64,000 bases of DNA, taken from NCBI RefSeq assembly GCF_013140855.1, contig NZ_JABBPG010000004.1, forward strand, positions 248,001 through 312,000, read 5' to 3'. Position 1 is the first letter of the stretch, and each line of letters begins with the position of its first letter. The position numbers and the translations under genes were made by a program. The stretch is from Pseudoalteromonas caenipelagi (lineage in GTDB: Bacteria > Pseudomonadota > Gammaproteobacteria > Enterobacterales > Alteromonadaceae). The notes beneath the pieces were generated by a model. That model did not search any database. It had not been told where the DNA came from and saw only the letters and a list, made by a program, of their open reading frames with translations. Shown here piece by piece: positions 1-7,928 of this stretch.

Positions 1-1066
1 TCCCCCCTGACAAAAAGTACAACCAGCGAGTGGCTAAGTTGGCAAAAATACCTTCATGTAATTCGAGCAAAACCGACTGCACACGCCGCACACCACTATA
101 GTGAGGCTGGTAACTGAGCACATCTCCCGAAATGGCGCTCATCACCAATTTGCTGCCATCGTTGCTGGCATCTGATAGCTCTGGTGAGAACACCGCAACG
201 CTATTTACATCATTTGGATGATAGATACGTATCGCATAGTTGGCCTGCGCATTGCCTTGACGCTCTAAATACACGCTGGCATTTTGATACAATTGGGTTA
301 AAGGCAACATCGTGGCTGGTTTACCCGACGCCTCAGTAGGGGCGGCATTTTTATAATACGCATCAAAAAATTGCTTTTTACCCTCTTCACCAAAGCCATA
401 ACTGGCATTTAATACAAAGGGCATATAAGTGAAAGTGAACATCACAAGGCCTGTATATGTGATCATCAAATGAAACGGTAAACTCATCACACTCATTAAG
501 TTATGACCATCAAGCCAAGACGACGCGCCCTTATTTGCCCTAAAGGTAAAAAATTCTTTGAATATTTTTTTATGAACCACAATGCCGGTTAGCAAACCCA
601 ACAGCATGAACAGGGTAAATACACCAACAAAGTAGTAAGCCAATCTAGTGGGAATGTAGTGCAATCGATAATGCATACGATACAGCGTCTGCCCGCCTCC
701 CGTAGCGCGACTTTGGAGTACTTCTGCGGTGGCAGCATCTATTTGCTGACGTACACGTACCAACTGACCTTCTGCATTCTTTTGTTGATAGCCAAGCAAA
801 AGGTGTGGCTCAGTACGAGAAATTGGTAAATAAATACGCCAGTCTTTGGCATCTTGCCCATGATGCTCTAAGTGCTGCTGCGCACTACGTAAGGCCGTTT
901 GCACAGTCGCAGTATTGCGTGGCAGTTCAGGCTTCATCCATGCGTCAATTTCGCTATCGAAGTAACCCAAGGTGCCGGTTACAAACATGAAGTACAAAAT
1001 CCAACTTACAACAATGCCAGTCCAAGTATGCAACCAAGCCATCGACTGTCTAAAACCACTTTTCAT
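1..1066 (-). CDS. PepSY-associated membrane protein (partial)
   Basis: This gene reads off the left edge, so its C-terminus is missing. The N-terminus, MKSGFRQSMAWLHTWTGIVV, is typical of the PepSY_TM (iron-regulated membrane protein) family: a first membrane helix containing LHTWTG, then a periplasmic domain, then further helices near residues 145-165 and 190-215. Family members are often encoded beside TonB siderophore receptors and are thought to help release or reduce siderophore iron at the inner membrane. The start ATG overlaps the stop of the DUF3649 gene (ATGA), so the two are translationally coupled. The divergent TonB receptor with a Fur box supports a role in iron uptake. The family is well supported; the biochemical role is inferred. 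Confidence 0.85.
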   Translation of the reverse strand, partial: MKSGFRQSMAWLHTWTGIVVSWILYFMFVTGTLGYFDSEIDAWMKPELPRNTATVQTALRSAQQHLEHHGQDAKDWRIYLPISRTEPHLLLGYQQKNAEGQLVRVRQQIDAATAEVLQSRATGGGQTLYRMHYRLHYIPTRLAYYFVGVFTLFMLLGLLTGIVVHKKIFKEFFTFRANKGASSWLDGHNLMSVMSLPFHLMITYTGLVMFTFTYMPFVLNASYGFGEEGKKQFFDAYYKNAAPTEASGKPATMLPLTQLYQNASVYLERQGNAQANYAIRIYHPNDVNSVAVFSPELSDASNDGSKLVMSAISGDVLSYQPHYSGVRRVQSVLLELHEGIFANLATRWLYFLSGG

Positions 1067-1410
1067 AACGCCTCCAATGCCCAGCTATGTACGCCATGGC
1101 ATACTGCAATTGCAGACAATAACAAGACACTTAAGCACGCAACCCTTTGCCATGATTTAGCAGCAAAAGCCCACATAATGTATGCGCTATAAATAACAAA
1201 ACTAAGCATCGATGCTGCGGCCACTGAATCAGGTTTTGATAACGGCAGCATGTAAGAAAGAACAATGCTTACCAAGGCAGTCAGAGGGTATCCAATCCCA
1301 ACGACAACCAGTAAGCGAAGGAGCACCTCTTTATTCAATCTCAATTTGGATAAGCATGTTTGGATCACGGTTAGGTTGCAATTTAAACTTATAATTGCAA
1401 ATGGTAACAA
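1063..1410 (-). CDS. DUF3649-type small membrane protein of iron locus
   Basis: A protein of 115 residues or fewer with three predicted membrane helices (about residues 30-55, 65-85 and 92-110). It matches the pattern of DUF3649 proteins, which sit directly upstream of PepSY membrane proteins in iron-uptake loci. It shares a 4-base ATGA overlap with the PepSY gene, indicating one transcript. The true start is uncertain: the first 15-20 residues are not obviously conserved, and a GTG about 14 codons downstream is an alternative. The divergent region between 1411 and 1614 is AT-rich and likely carries Fur-controlled promoters for both directions. No enzymatic function is known for this family. 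Confidence 0.65.
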   Translation of the reverse strand: MLPFAIISLNCNLTVIQTCLSKLRLNKEVLLRLLVVVGIGYPLTALVSIVLSYMLPLSKPDSVAAASMLSFVIYSAYIMWAFAAKSWQRVACLSVLLLSAIAVCHGVHSWALEAL

Positions 1411-1560
1411 TTATTGATTCTATTTGTAATCTAGTACCGAAAGAATTTTTTTATTGCACACAAATCACACTGAATCATGTGATTTATGTAAATAAAGTAT
1501 GCCATTACATTGGGATTTTCTTGAATAAAAGTTAAACCTGCTACTACCCTATTGAATATT

Positions 1561-1579
1561 GATAATGATAGTAGTTATC
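1561..1579 (+). promoter_or_regulatory. Probable Fur box
   Basis: GATAATGATAGTAGTTATC matches the classical 19-bp Fur box GATAATGATAATCATTATC at 16 of 19 positions and is itself a near-palindrome. It lies 36 bases upstream of the ATG at 1615, as expected for Fur repression of a siderophore receptor. It also argues that the upstream in-frame ATG at 1552 is not the start, since that would place the operator inside the coding region. Confidence 0.8.
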
Positions 1580-1614
1580 ATTTGCATATTATTTCCTTGA
1601 GCTGTAATTCCCCT

Positions 1615-4050
1615 ATGAAATTGTTTAATTTATCTGCACTTGCTTTGGCATGTGCCACTTCTTCGCCTTTGGTTGCTGCGACAACGAGCACCCCCCATTT
1701 AGCAAATAACACTGATATTGAAACAATCAGCGTATATGGCCGTCAAAATCAGGTTGTTTTAAACTCTGGCCTTGCTACCAAATCAGATATGTCGCTAATG
1801 GAAACTCCTGCCGCCGTTGTGGTGGTAGACAGCGAGTTGTTAAACTCGCAAGTGATCACCAACTTACAAGATGTCGTGCGCAATATCAGTGGTGTAACCC
1901 AAGCAGGTAACAACTATGGTATTGGCGATAACTTAGTGATCCGTGGCCTTGGCGCAAATTATACCTACGATGGTATGTATGGCGGTGCGGGCTTAGGTAA
2001 CACCTTTAACCCTACCCGCTCAATGACCAACGTAGAGTTTGTTGAAGTATTAAAAGGCCCTGCAACTGGGCTTTATGGCATGGGCAGTGCCGGTGGTGTT
2101 ATTAATCTCATAGAAAAAAAACCACAGTTTAACGCCGCCCACTCTGTCACTGCAGAGCTTGGACAGTGGGACACCTATTCATTTGAACTAGACTCAACCG
2201 ATGCGCTAACCGAACAGCTGGCATACCGTGTATTAGTAAAATCAGCGCGCAGTGACGGCTACCGAGATCTCAACAACGACCGCGATGAAGCCTATGTGAG
2301 CTTTAAATATGTGCTCAATGATGGTCATGATGTGATGCTATCTGCAGCATATATTGATGATGGTATTGCCGTTGACTCAATCGGTCACCCAATTCGTATT
2401 TACAACTCAGAATCGGTGGGAGGAAAGCGCGCAGGTGACGTAACGTGGCAAGATCTTGTCAACGACCCAAATGGTAAAGGCTTGCAACTGAGCGATCTAC
2501 AAAGGCAGCAATTGGCCGACTCACTTGCTAGTAATGATGGACTCACACCGTATACCTTTGGTCACAATGGGATTATTTCGCCTATGGCTAAAGACAATAA
2601 AGGGGAAGAGCTACGTATTAAGCTCACTCATAACATTGATATCACCGACCATTTATACTTTAACCAGCAATTACAATATCGTGATTATGACTCAGGGTTT
2701 GCCCGCCAAACAGGTGCTTACAACTATGTATACTGGGAGCGTAGAGGCAAAATCAATGAAGAGCCACGTGCCCCGCTTGTGCTTGACGGCGAGCTTTATC
2801 CGTTTGCAGCACGTCGTCAAGAATATCGCAAAGTAGAGGCAAATGAACGTTCATGGCAATACTTTGCAGACTTACGTTACGATTTTACCTTCAATGATAT
2901 CGACAACGAATTTTTGATAAACGCCAACTATGAAGACCGTGATATTCGCTTTAAACAATACTCAATATACGATGCCGACAAAGTGATTAAAAACGCCAAT
3001 GGCGAAGTTATCTATCAAGGTTCGTTGCCTTATATTTTAGACATTCGTACCCCCAACTGGGCTGACGGTTCGTTTGAAGATCATGACCCGCTTAATACCA
3101 GTAACTACAACAAAGCGGTGAGTGCTTGGGGTGTGGGCGCGCAACATGTGGCCTATTTTGATTTTGGTTTAACCACCCGAGTTGGCCTTGCCTACAACGA
3201 AATCGACCAAAGTTATGAACACTTAGGGGTAGATACGCGTTATAGAGCCAGCGCAGCCAAACCAAAACCTGAGCAAGACACCTCTGATAATGGCCTTACC
3301 TATAATTTTGGTATGACCTACATGCCAACAGACAACCTATCGTTATTTGTAAACCACGCTAAAGGTCGCACCGCCTACAGTATTTTGGGCGAGGTTTCTG
3401 GCACAGAAGCCGACAGAGAAGATACCGAGTCAATCAGCAATGATATCGGCATGCGCTTAAAAGCGTTTGATGATCAGCTGGTTGCTTCACTCGTGGTATT
3501 TGAGTCAAGTCGCACTAACTTGCGTTACAATAACCCAGAGTATGAAGAAGGTGTTTCTTCTTCGAGCACTCCTCGCTATTTCTACAACGGTAAAGAGCAA
3601 ACCAAAGGGGTTGAATTAGATTTAAATGCGTTTTTAAATGAACAGTGGAAAGTCAATGTAAACGCCGTTTACCAAGACGCGCGCGATCAAATGGACCCAG
3701 CCAATACCTCGTTTGATACACGCCAAAAAGGCGTCCCTTATGTCACGGTTGGTAGTTGGGTTACTCACTCAAGCTATGCATTTACCCAAGAAATACCGCT
3801 AGATATCAGCGTTGGCGTACAATATGTAGATAAAAGAAGCACCCACTCAACGTCATTTGGTATTCCAGATGGTTATGTGCCGGGCTATACGGTATTTGAT
3901 GCCGCCATTGCCTACAACAGCAAACGTTGGGGTGTGCAGTTAAAGGTGAACAACTTGTTTGATAAGTCTTACTACAGCAAAGCCATGTTCCTAGGCGGTA
4001 TGCCGGGTGAAGAACGCAACGTGCTCGTTCGCGCGCATTACAACTTTTAA
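1615..4050 (+). CDS. TonB-dependent siderophore receptor
   Basis: An outer-membrane TonB-dependent receptor of 811 residues, of the ferric-siderophore type (FhuE/FpvA-like architecture). I chose ATG 1615 because it begins a clear Sec signal peptide (MKLFNLSALALA... cut near SPLVAA) and leaves the Fur box upstream. A TonB-box-like stretch IETISVYG is followed by the plug domain (TPAAVVVVDSELL, VIRGL, VEVLKGPATGLYGMGSAGG), then a long beta-barrel. The protein ends in HYNF, with the terminal aromatic residue expected for outer-membrane insertion. Its role is energy-dependent uptake of an iron-siderophore complex; the ligand cannot be read from the sequence. It is divergent from the DUF3649/PepSY pair and is followed by a hairpin terminator. 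Confidence 0.93.
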   Translation: MKLFNLSALALACATSSPLVAATTSTPHLANNTDIETISVYGRQNQVVLNSGLATKSDMSLMETPAAVVVVDSELLNSQVITNLQDVVRNISGVTQAGNNYGIGDNLVIRGLGANYTYDGMYGGAGLGNTFNPTRSMTNVEFVEVLKGPATGLYGMGSAGGVINLIEKKPQFNAAHSVTAELGQWDTYSFELDSTDALTEQLAYRVLVKSARSDGYRDLNNDRDEAYVSFKYVLNDGHDVMLSAAYIDDGIAVDSIGHPIRIYNSESVGGKRAGDVTWQDLVNDPNGKGLQLSDLQRQQLADSLASNDGLTPYTFGHNGIISPMAKDNKGEELRIKLTHNIDITDHLYFNQQLQYRDYDSGFARQTGAYNYVYWERRGKINEEPRAPLVLDGELYPFAARRQEYRKVEANERSWQYFADLRYDFTFNDIDNEFLINANYEDRDIRFKQYSIYDADKVIKNANGEVIYQGSLPYILDIRTPNWADGSFEDHDPLNTSNYNKAVSAWGVGAQHVAYFDFGLTTRVGLAYNEIDQSYEHLGVDTRYRASAAKPKPEQDTSDNGLTYNFGMTYMPTDNLSLFVNHAKGRTAYSILGEVSGTEADREDTESISNDIGMRLKAFDDQLVASLVVFESSRTNLRYNNPEYEEGVSSSSTPRYFYNGKEQTKGVELDLNAFLNEQWKVNVNAVYQDARDQMDPANTSFDTRQKGVPYVTVGSWVTHSSYAFTQEIPLDISVGVQYVDKRSTHSTSFGIPDGYVPGYTVFDAAIAYNSKRWGVQLKVNNLFDKSYYSKAMFLGGMPGEERNVLVRAHYNF

Positions 4051-4105
4051 TCAAACAAAGGTGGGCTCAAAACGGTCATCCTGACGAAGGTCAGGATCTT
4101 TTACC

Positions 4106-4138
4106 AAATGGCATTATATCCATTTCATAATGCCATTT
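4106..4138 (+). terminator. Hairpin terminator after TonB receptor
   Basis: A perfect 12-bp stem (AAATGGCATTAT / ATAATGCCATTT) with a 9-nt loop, 56 bases after the receptor stop codon. The T-run after it is short, so termination efficiency is uncertain. Confidence 0.6.
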
Positions 4139-4472
4139 TGCTTCAGCATGGTAAGATTCTTAAACCCGTTCGAGAAGACCGTCGTGCGCATCTCTCACTC
4201 CAAAAATCAATCAACATAAAGCTTGTTAAGCCATTCTCCACTTTCTATCTTGTTAACTAATTTATTTGTTGATTAACGCCCAAGTTAGTAACATGGTTTT
4301 TGCCTATACACCTAGTTATTAAGGGATAGGTACGAGAATATTAATAAATTCATACATACCAACCCCTTACGCGAAGTTCGTAAAAATAAAATGTTGCCAC
4401 ATAGTGTACAAAAGGTTAACATTTAAACCGCTGAGGCTAGGCATGTATGCCACTCAAATAAGGATTGGAACC
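4139..4472. other. Non-coding stretch before peptide gene
   Basis: No gene supported. It is AT-rich and probably holds the promoter of the peptide gene at 4473; I could not pick a convincing -35/-10 pair. Confidence 0.5.
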
Positions 4473-4631
4473 ATGAAAACCTCAATGACGTTAAAACTTA
4501 AATCAAAAAAATTAAAAGAACTCTCTGCTGAGAATGCAAAGAAAGTGGCTGGTGGGAGTACCGATGATACGATTGAGCCGCAGCAAGTGTATGGTGCGTA
4601 TTGGCCTAGGTTAACTTCCTTTCTATGTTAA
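4473..4631 (+). CDS. Double-glycine-leader peptide (candidate RiPP or bacteriocin precursor)
   Basis: A 52-residue peptide. I chose ATG 4473 because AAGGA lies just upstream (about 4461) and the peptide then opens with a lysine/leucine-rich leader, MKTSMTLKLKSKKLKEL, ending in VAGG. That leader style (basic, helical, ending in Gly-Gly) resembles natural-product precursor leaders cut by C39 peptidase/ABC exporters. The putative 24-residue core after GG contains Ser/Thr, several aromatic residues and a single C-terminal Cys. No modification enzyme, LanM/LanB, YcaO or C39 exporter is found nearby, so processing would have to occur in trans. The next gene is a membrane protein 26 bases downstream, which could be an immunity or export partner. 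Function is inferred from leader shape only. Confidence 0.55.
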   Translation: MKTSMTLKLKSKKLKELSAENAKKVAGGSTDDTIEPQQVYGAYWPRLTSFLC

Positions 4632-4657
4632 GTTTATTGAAATAACAAGGATATGAT

Positions 4658-5215
4658 ATGAATGAAGTTTTGTATGGCTTAGGGTGGGTACTAAAAGGAA
4701 TTGAAGTATTTGTATTAGCTTTCATTATTTTCAAATTTTACCAGCTAAGATGGAAGTTATTTTTTGGTGGTCGAAAGGACTTACCAACTATACAGCATCA
4801 TGAACTTCATTCATGTTTTTTATCCGCCCTTTGTGTCTTGATTTTTCACGTTGTAAATTCCGAAATATCTTTATATATACTATCTATAGAAATGAATAAG
4901 CTAGAGCAAATAAAGTTATTCTATTTAAGCAAAGCTATCGTACAATTCTCTTTCGCTGCAACATTGTTCTTCCTCCATTTACTGAGAGGCTGTACTTTCT
5001 CAAAAACAGCTAGAATATGCATGTATACGACACTTATACTGATGTTGATGCAGGGTATGCAACTGACTGCTAGGGGTTACTTTGATTATCACGAACTGAA
5101 GATTATCTATGTTACGGTTGGCTGGATATGCAATATTATAATCATTTCTGCAATAGCAGCTTACCCTTTAAAATCTCTGAAGTTATATATAAAACAAAAG
5201 CGGGCAACCGAATAA
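4658..5215 (+). CDS. Unknown multi-pass membrane protein beside GG-leader peptide
   Basis: I do not recognise this 185-residue protein. It has about five predicted membrane helices (roughly residues 8-25, 48-70, 83-108, 118-135 and 150-172) and a basic C-terminal tail (KQKRATE). It starts 26 bases after the GG-leader peptide with an AAGGATATG-type ribosome site, so the two are probably co-transcribed. Small membrane proteins next to bacteriocin-like peptides are often immunity proteins; that is a position-based inference. Codon use is more AT-rich than in neighbouring genes, which may indicate transfer. Confidence 0.6.
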   Translation: MNEVLYGLGWVLKGIEVFVLAFIIFKFYQLRWKLFFGGRKDLPTIQHHELHSCFLSALCVLIFHVVNSEISLYILSIEMNKLEQIKLFYLSKAIVQFSFAATLFFLHLLRGCTFSKTARICMYTTLILMLMQGMQLTARGYFDYHELKIIYVTVGWICNIIIISAIAAYPLKSLKLYIKQKRATE

Positions 5216-5233
5216 TTCAACAAAATTTCATCT

Positions 5234-5260
5234 GCAACGGTAGCCCAGCCTACCGTTTGC
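5234..5260. terminator. Hairpin between convergent genes
   Basis: GCAACGGTAG pairs with CTACCGTTTGC with a one-base bulge. It lies between the end of the membrane protein gene and the end of the convergent LysR gene, a usual place for a two-way terminator. Confidence 0.45.
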
Positions 5261-5362
5261 ATGCCTGCTATATCTAAAATTAATCGTAGGTTGCGATAAG
5301 CGCAGCGCCATCTAATATGCTGATGCAATGCACACACGCGCTTAAATTTGCAAGCCGATTAT

Positions 5363-6226
5363 TTAGCCTAAAGCCAACACCTCACCTTGCATATATCCCA
5401 AGCGCTGGCATTGGCGCTGTAACAAGTCTATAAACGCACCAACGTGTTTAGGTGGAATACGCTGATTAGGCCAAAGCGCATACACGTTACGCGTAAATTG
5501 GCACTCATCAACATAACAAAATGCGGTATTATTAGCATGCGCTAGTAGCGCGGCTATCTCAGTCATCGGTAACACCCCGGCGCCATTGCCAGCACCCACC
5601 AGCTTGCGCACTAAGGTAATATCCCCCACATACGAAATATGTTTATATTTTGCCAATAATGTTTGCCACGATTCAGTTGCAGGTAACTGTGAGCGTCGAA
5701 AAGGTAAAAATAAGCTTTGCGCGTTAGCTATATGCTTAGCAGCCAGTGCTTTAACTGCAATTTGCCCAAGACGTTTTTGGTATACGCTAGAGTCGTCCAG
5801 CTCACCCACCCGTATCGCTAAGTCAAAGCGTTTTTGACTCAAAAGCTCTAGGCTATTTGCGGGCTCAACATGAAGCTGAAGTGCTGGATAGCGACTTTGA
5901 AAAGACTGTAATGCGTCGTACAAAGGTCCAATCATCAAGTTTTGTGGGCACAATAAATGAAATGACTTAGCCTCGAGGCCAGTCAAGGCATCGCATTGTG
6001 CTTGTAGGGCCAGCAATTCGCTCGCCATGTTATCGATGATGGTTTGCCCATGATTAGTCAGTGTGATGCCTCTGGCACTGCGCTGTAGCAGCGCATAACC
6101 CAGTTGCTGTTCCAGTGCTGTAACACGCTTAGAGAGTGTCGGTGCACCAACACCGAGGTCTTGTGCAGCTTTGGCAAAACTGCCTCGGCGGCTTACCTCC
6201 ACAAAAAGTCGTAAGTCATCTAGCAT
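5363..6226 (-). CDS. LysR-family transcriptional regulator
   Basis: A 287-residue LysR-type regulator. The N-terminal winged helix (MLDDLRLFVEVSRRGSFAKA, then APTLSKRVTALEQQLG and LLQRSARG) is canonical, followed by a LysR substrate-binding domain (about residues 85-280). I prefer the start at 6226 because it begins right at the helix typical of the family; an upstream ATG at 6259 would add 11 residues. It is divergent from DUF2798 and an antibiotic-biosynthesis-type monooxygenase gene, an arrangement in which LysR proteins commonly control the divergent pair. The effector is unknown. Confidence 0.88.
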   Translation of the reverse strand: MLDDLRLFVEVSRRGSFAKAAQDLGVGAPTLSKRVTALEQQLGYALLQRSARGITLTNHGQTIIDNMASELLALQAQCDALTGLEAKSFHLLCPQNLMIGPLYDALQSFQSRYPALQLHVEPANSLELLSQKRFDLAIRVGELDDSSVYQKRLGQIAVKALAAKHIANAQSLFLPFRRSQLPATESWQTLLAKYKHISYVGDITLVRKLVGAGNGAGVLPMTEIAALLAHANNTAFCYVDECQFTRNVYALWPNQRIPPKHVGAFIDLLQRQCQRLGYMQGEVLALG

Positions 6227-6315
6227 GTTTATTTTTGCAACCTTTGCTTTCCATTCCAATCATTCTGCTTTTGTGTCAATACCTTACAATCATATCAACA
6301 GCCAAAGGAGAAAAC

Positions 6316-6543
6316 ATGCAAAAACTCATTTTTACATTACTACTTTCATTATGCCTGTCGTTTATGGTGTCGGGCTGGGTCACTTACATTAATTTGGGCT
6401 TAGTGACCGACTTTGCGTCACGTTGGACGCAGGCCTTTTGCAATGCGTGGCCCGCCTCTTTTACAGCGGCCTATTTATTATCAAGCCCCATTTCAGTCAT
6501 CACTTTACGCATCAAGGAGAAGGTCTATGACAAAGCACAATAA
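6316..6543 (+). CDS. DUF2798 small membrane protein
   Basis: A 75-residue protein with two membrane helices (about 3-28 and 43-65) and the WP.SF..AY segment typical of DUF2798 proteins. The start at 6316 follows a strong AAAGGAG site seven bases upstream; the longer reading from 6136 lies inside the opposing LysR gene and is rejected. It overlaps the next gene by 17 bases. DUF2798 genes frequently accompany LysR regulators and small monooxygenases in gammaproteobacteria, but the family has no known function. Confidence 0.75.
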   Translation: MQKLIFTLLLSLCLSFMVSGWVTYINLGLVTDFASRWTQAFCNAWPASFTAAYLLSSPISVITLRIKEKVYDKAQ

Positions 6544-6850
6544 TGTTAACTTTATCGCCCATATCACCCCTAAAGCAGCGTATTATCACGACTGTATTGA
6601 GGCAATTAAACACATTTTGCCCGCAACACGAGCCGAAAAAGGATGCCTACGTTTTGAGTTGTATGAAAATGCGGACCGCAGCCAACTCACGCTCATTGAA
6701 CGCTTTGCCAATCAGGCCGCGTTTGATTTTCACCACCAGCAAGATTACACCCAAAACGTATTTGAACTATATAAAGGTTGGTTGGCTAAAGAGGTGGAGA
6801 TAGTTCCATTGCTTAGGGGAGCAAATCCAAGTAACTTCAGCTACGGTTAA
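6527..6850 (+). CDS. Antibiotic biosynthesis monooxygenase (ABM/YgiN-like) domain protein
   Basis: A 107-residue protein with an alpha+beta dimeric barrel of the ABM family. The pattern FIAHITPKAAY...ILPATRAEKGCLRFELYEN...LIERFANQAAFDFH is characteristic. These proteins act as cofactor-less quinol monooxygenases or quinone-redox enzymes, although many are uncharacterised. The ATG at 6527 is preceded by AAGGAGAAGG and overlaps the end of the DUF2798 gene, so the pair is translationally coupled. Regulation by the divergent LysR protein is likely. The substrate is unknown, perhaps an electrophilic quinone. Confidence 0.8.
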   Translation: MTKHNNVNFIAHITPKAAYYHDCIEAIKHILPATRAEKGCLRFELYENADRSQLTLIERFANQAAFDFHHQQDYTQNVFELYKGWLAKEVEIVPLLRGANPSNFSYG

Positions 6851-7028
6851 GTACGAGGGGCCATGCCCCTTAGTTGGCATAAAATAACAGATACATGCAG
6901 CGACGATTTTGATAGTCAATCATATTGTTTCTCTACCTACAATTGATCCCCCATTATTTACATATCACACTGATAGTGTGAGTATTCACATACATACTTT
7001 TTAACCGCTCAAATTAGAGGGTAATGCC

Positions 7029-7496
7029 GTGGATGTACGTCAGGTAACTGGTGAATTAATTGAAGTTTACATGAATTTAGCTCAGGCCTATGAAGCAGAG
7101 TTCTCATCGCTCACTGGTAAATTGCCAAATCAAAAGGGGGTCTTTTCTCTTGATACGCCACTGGATGAAACACATATCGGATACTTAGCCTTTGACGGCG
7201 CATATCCAATCGCATTTGCCAATATATCAAGTCGTGGCAACAATCACGAAATATGTGAGTTTTACGTGATCCCCAGCGTAAGGAAAAGAAAAATAGGTTC
7301 CCTGTTCATCAATAAAATTTGGCAAGCGCATCCTGGCAAATGGGAAGTTAAACAAATCCAAGGCGCGGATCATGCAATTCAATTCTGGCGAAAAGCACTC
7401 ACACTAAACGGAGTCTCATACTCAGAATCAGAGTACGAAGATGCCTATTGGGGTAAAGTGAACCGTCAAATATTTACAATAAAAACAAATAATTGA
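7029..7496 (+). CDS. GNAT-family acetyltransferase-like protein
   Basis: A 155-residue single-domain protein. The region GYLAFDGAYPIAFANI...EICEFYVIPSVRKRKIGSLFINKIW has the beta4-beta5 layout and the acetyl-CoA pyrophosphate loop (V.PS.RKRKIGS) of GNAT N-acetyltransferases. The C-terminal QFWRKAL corresponds to the usual F(W/Y)...G strand. The start is GTG at 7029, preceded by AGAGGG. It is a single gene with no operon partner, and the acceptor substrate is unknown. Confidence 0.75.
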   Translation: MDVRQVTGELIEVYMNLAQAYEAEFSSLTGKLPNQKGVFSLDTPLDETHIGYLAFDGAYPIAFANISSRGNNHEICEFYVIPSVRKRKIGSLFINKIWQAHPGKWEVKQIQGADHAIQFWRKALTLNGVSYSESEYEDAYWGKVNRQIFTIKTNN

Positions 7497-7928
7497 AAAA
7501 TCATCTCACGTGAGCATTCGTTATTACCCATCGAGTAAGTCAAACATGGATAGTGCTTGCTCAGGTAATAACGCTGGCACGCTGGGGTTTATTCGGCGCT
7601 CCTTTATCGTTCAAACTAAAACTGCGCAAATTAAGTAGAAAGTAATCAACTGCTAACGGCCCTAAATGATAAACGAGCATTAGTAAGCGCCCCCAAACAG
7701 ATCGACGTTTAGTGCACACCCATTAGCAAAAATACCATATCGACCTATTCTTAACGTCAATCTGAGTAATCTATACAGATCGCGCTTTGTGCTTTTCCTA
7801 ACAATACAAACCATGGATGCGCTTAGCCTATCCCACATTGCTAAGGAATTGACATGACCGACGATATGCACGCTACCCAGAGAATTGATAAAAAGTTTGC
7901 AAAAGACATTTATTAAAAGGATATATCT
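7497..7928. other. Non-coding stretch, no gene supported
   Basis: A short minus-strand reading frame at 7680-7871 lacks a ribosome site and family features. The last 60 bases probably hold the promoter and the AAAAGGATATA ribosome site of the gene at 7929. Nothing else is recognisable. Confidence 0.5.

Noticed and set aside
7680-7871. Minus-strand 63-codon frame as a gene
   Set aside because: No ribosome site, no family features, and it lies in a promoter-containing intergenic stretch.
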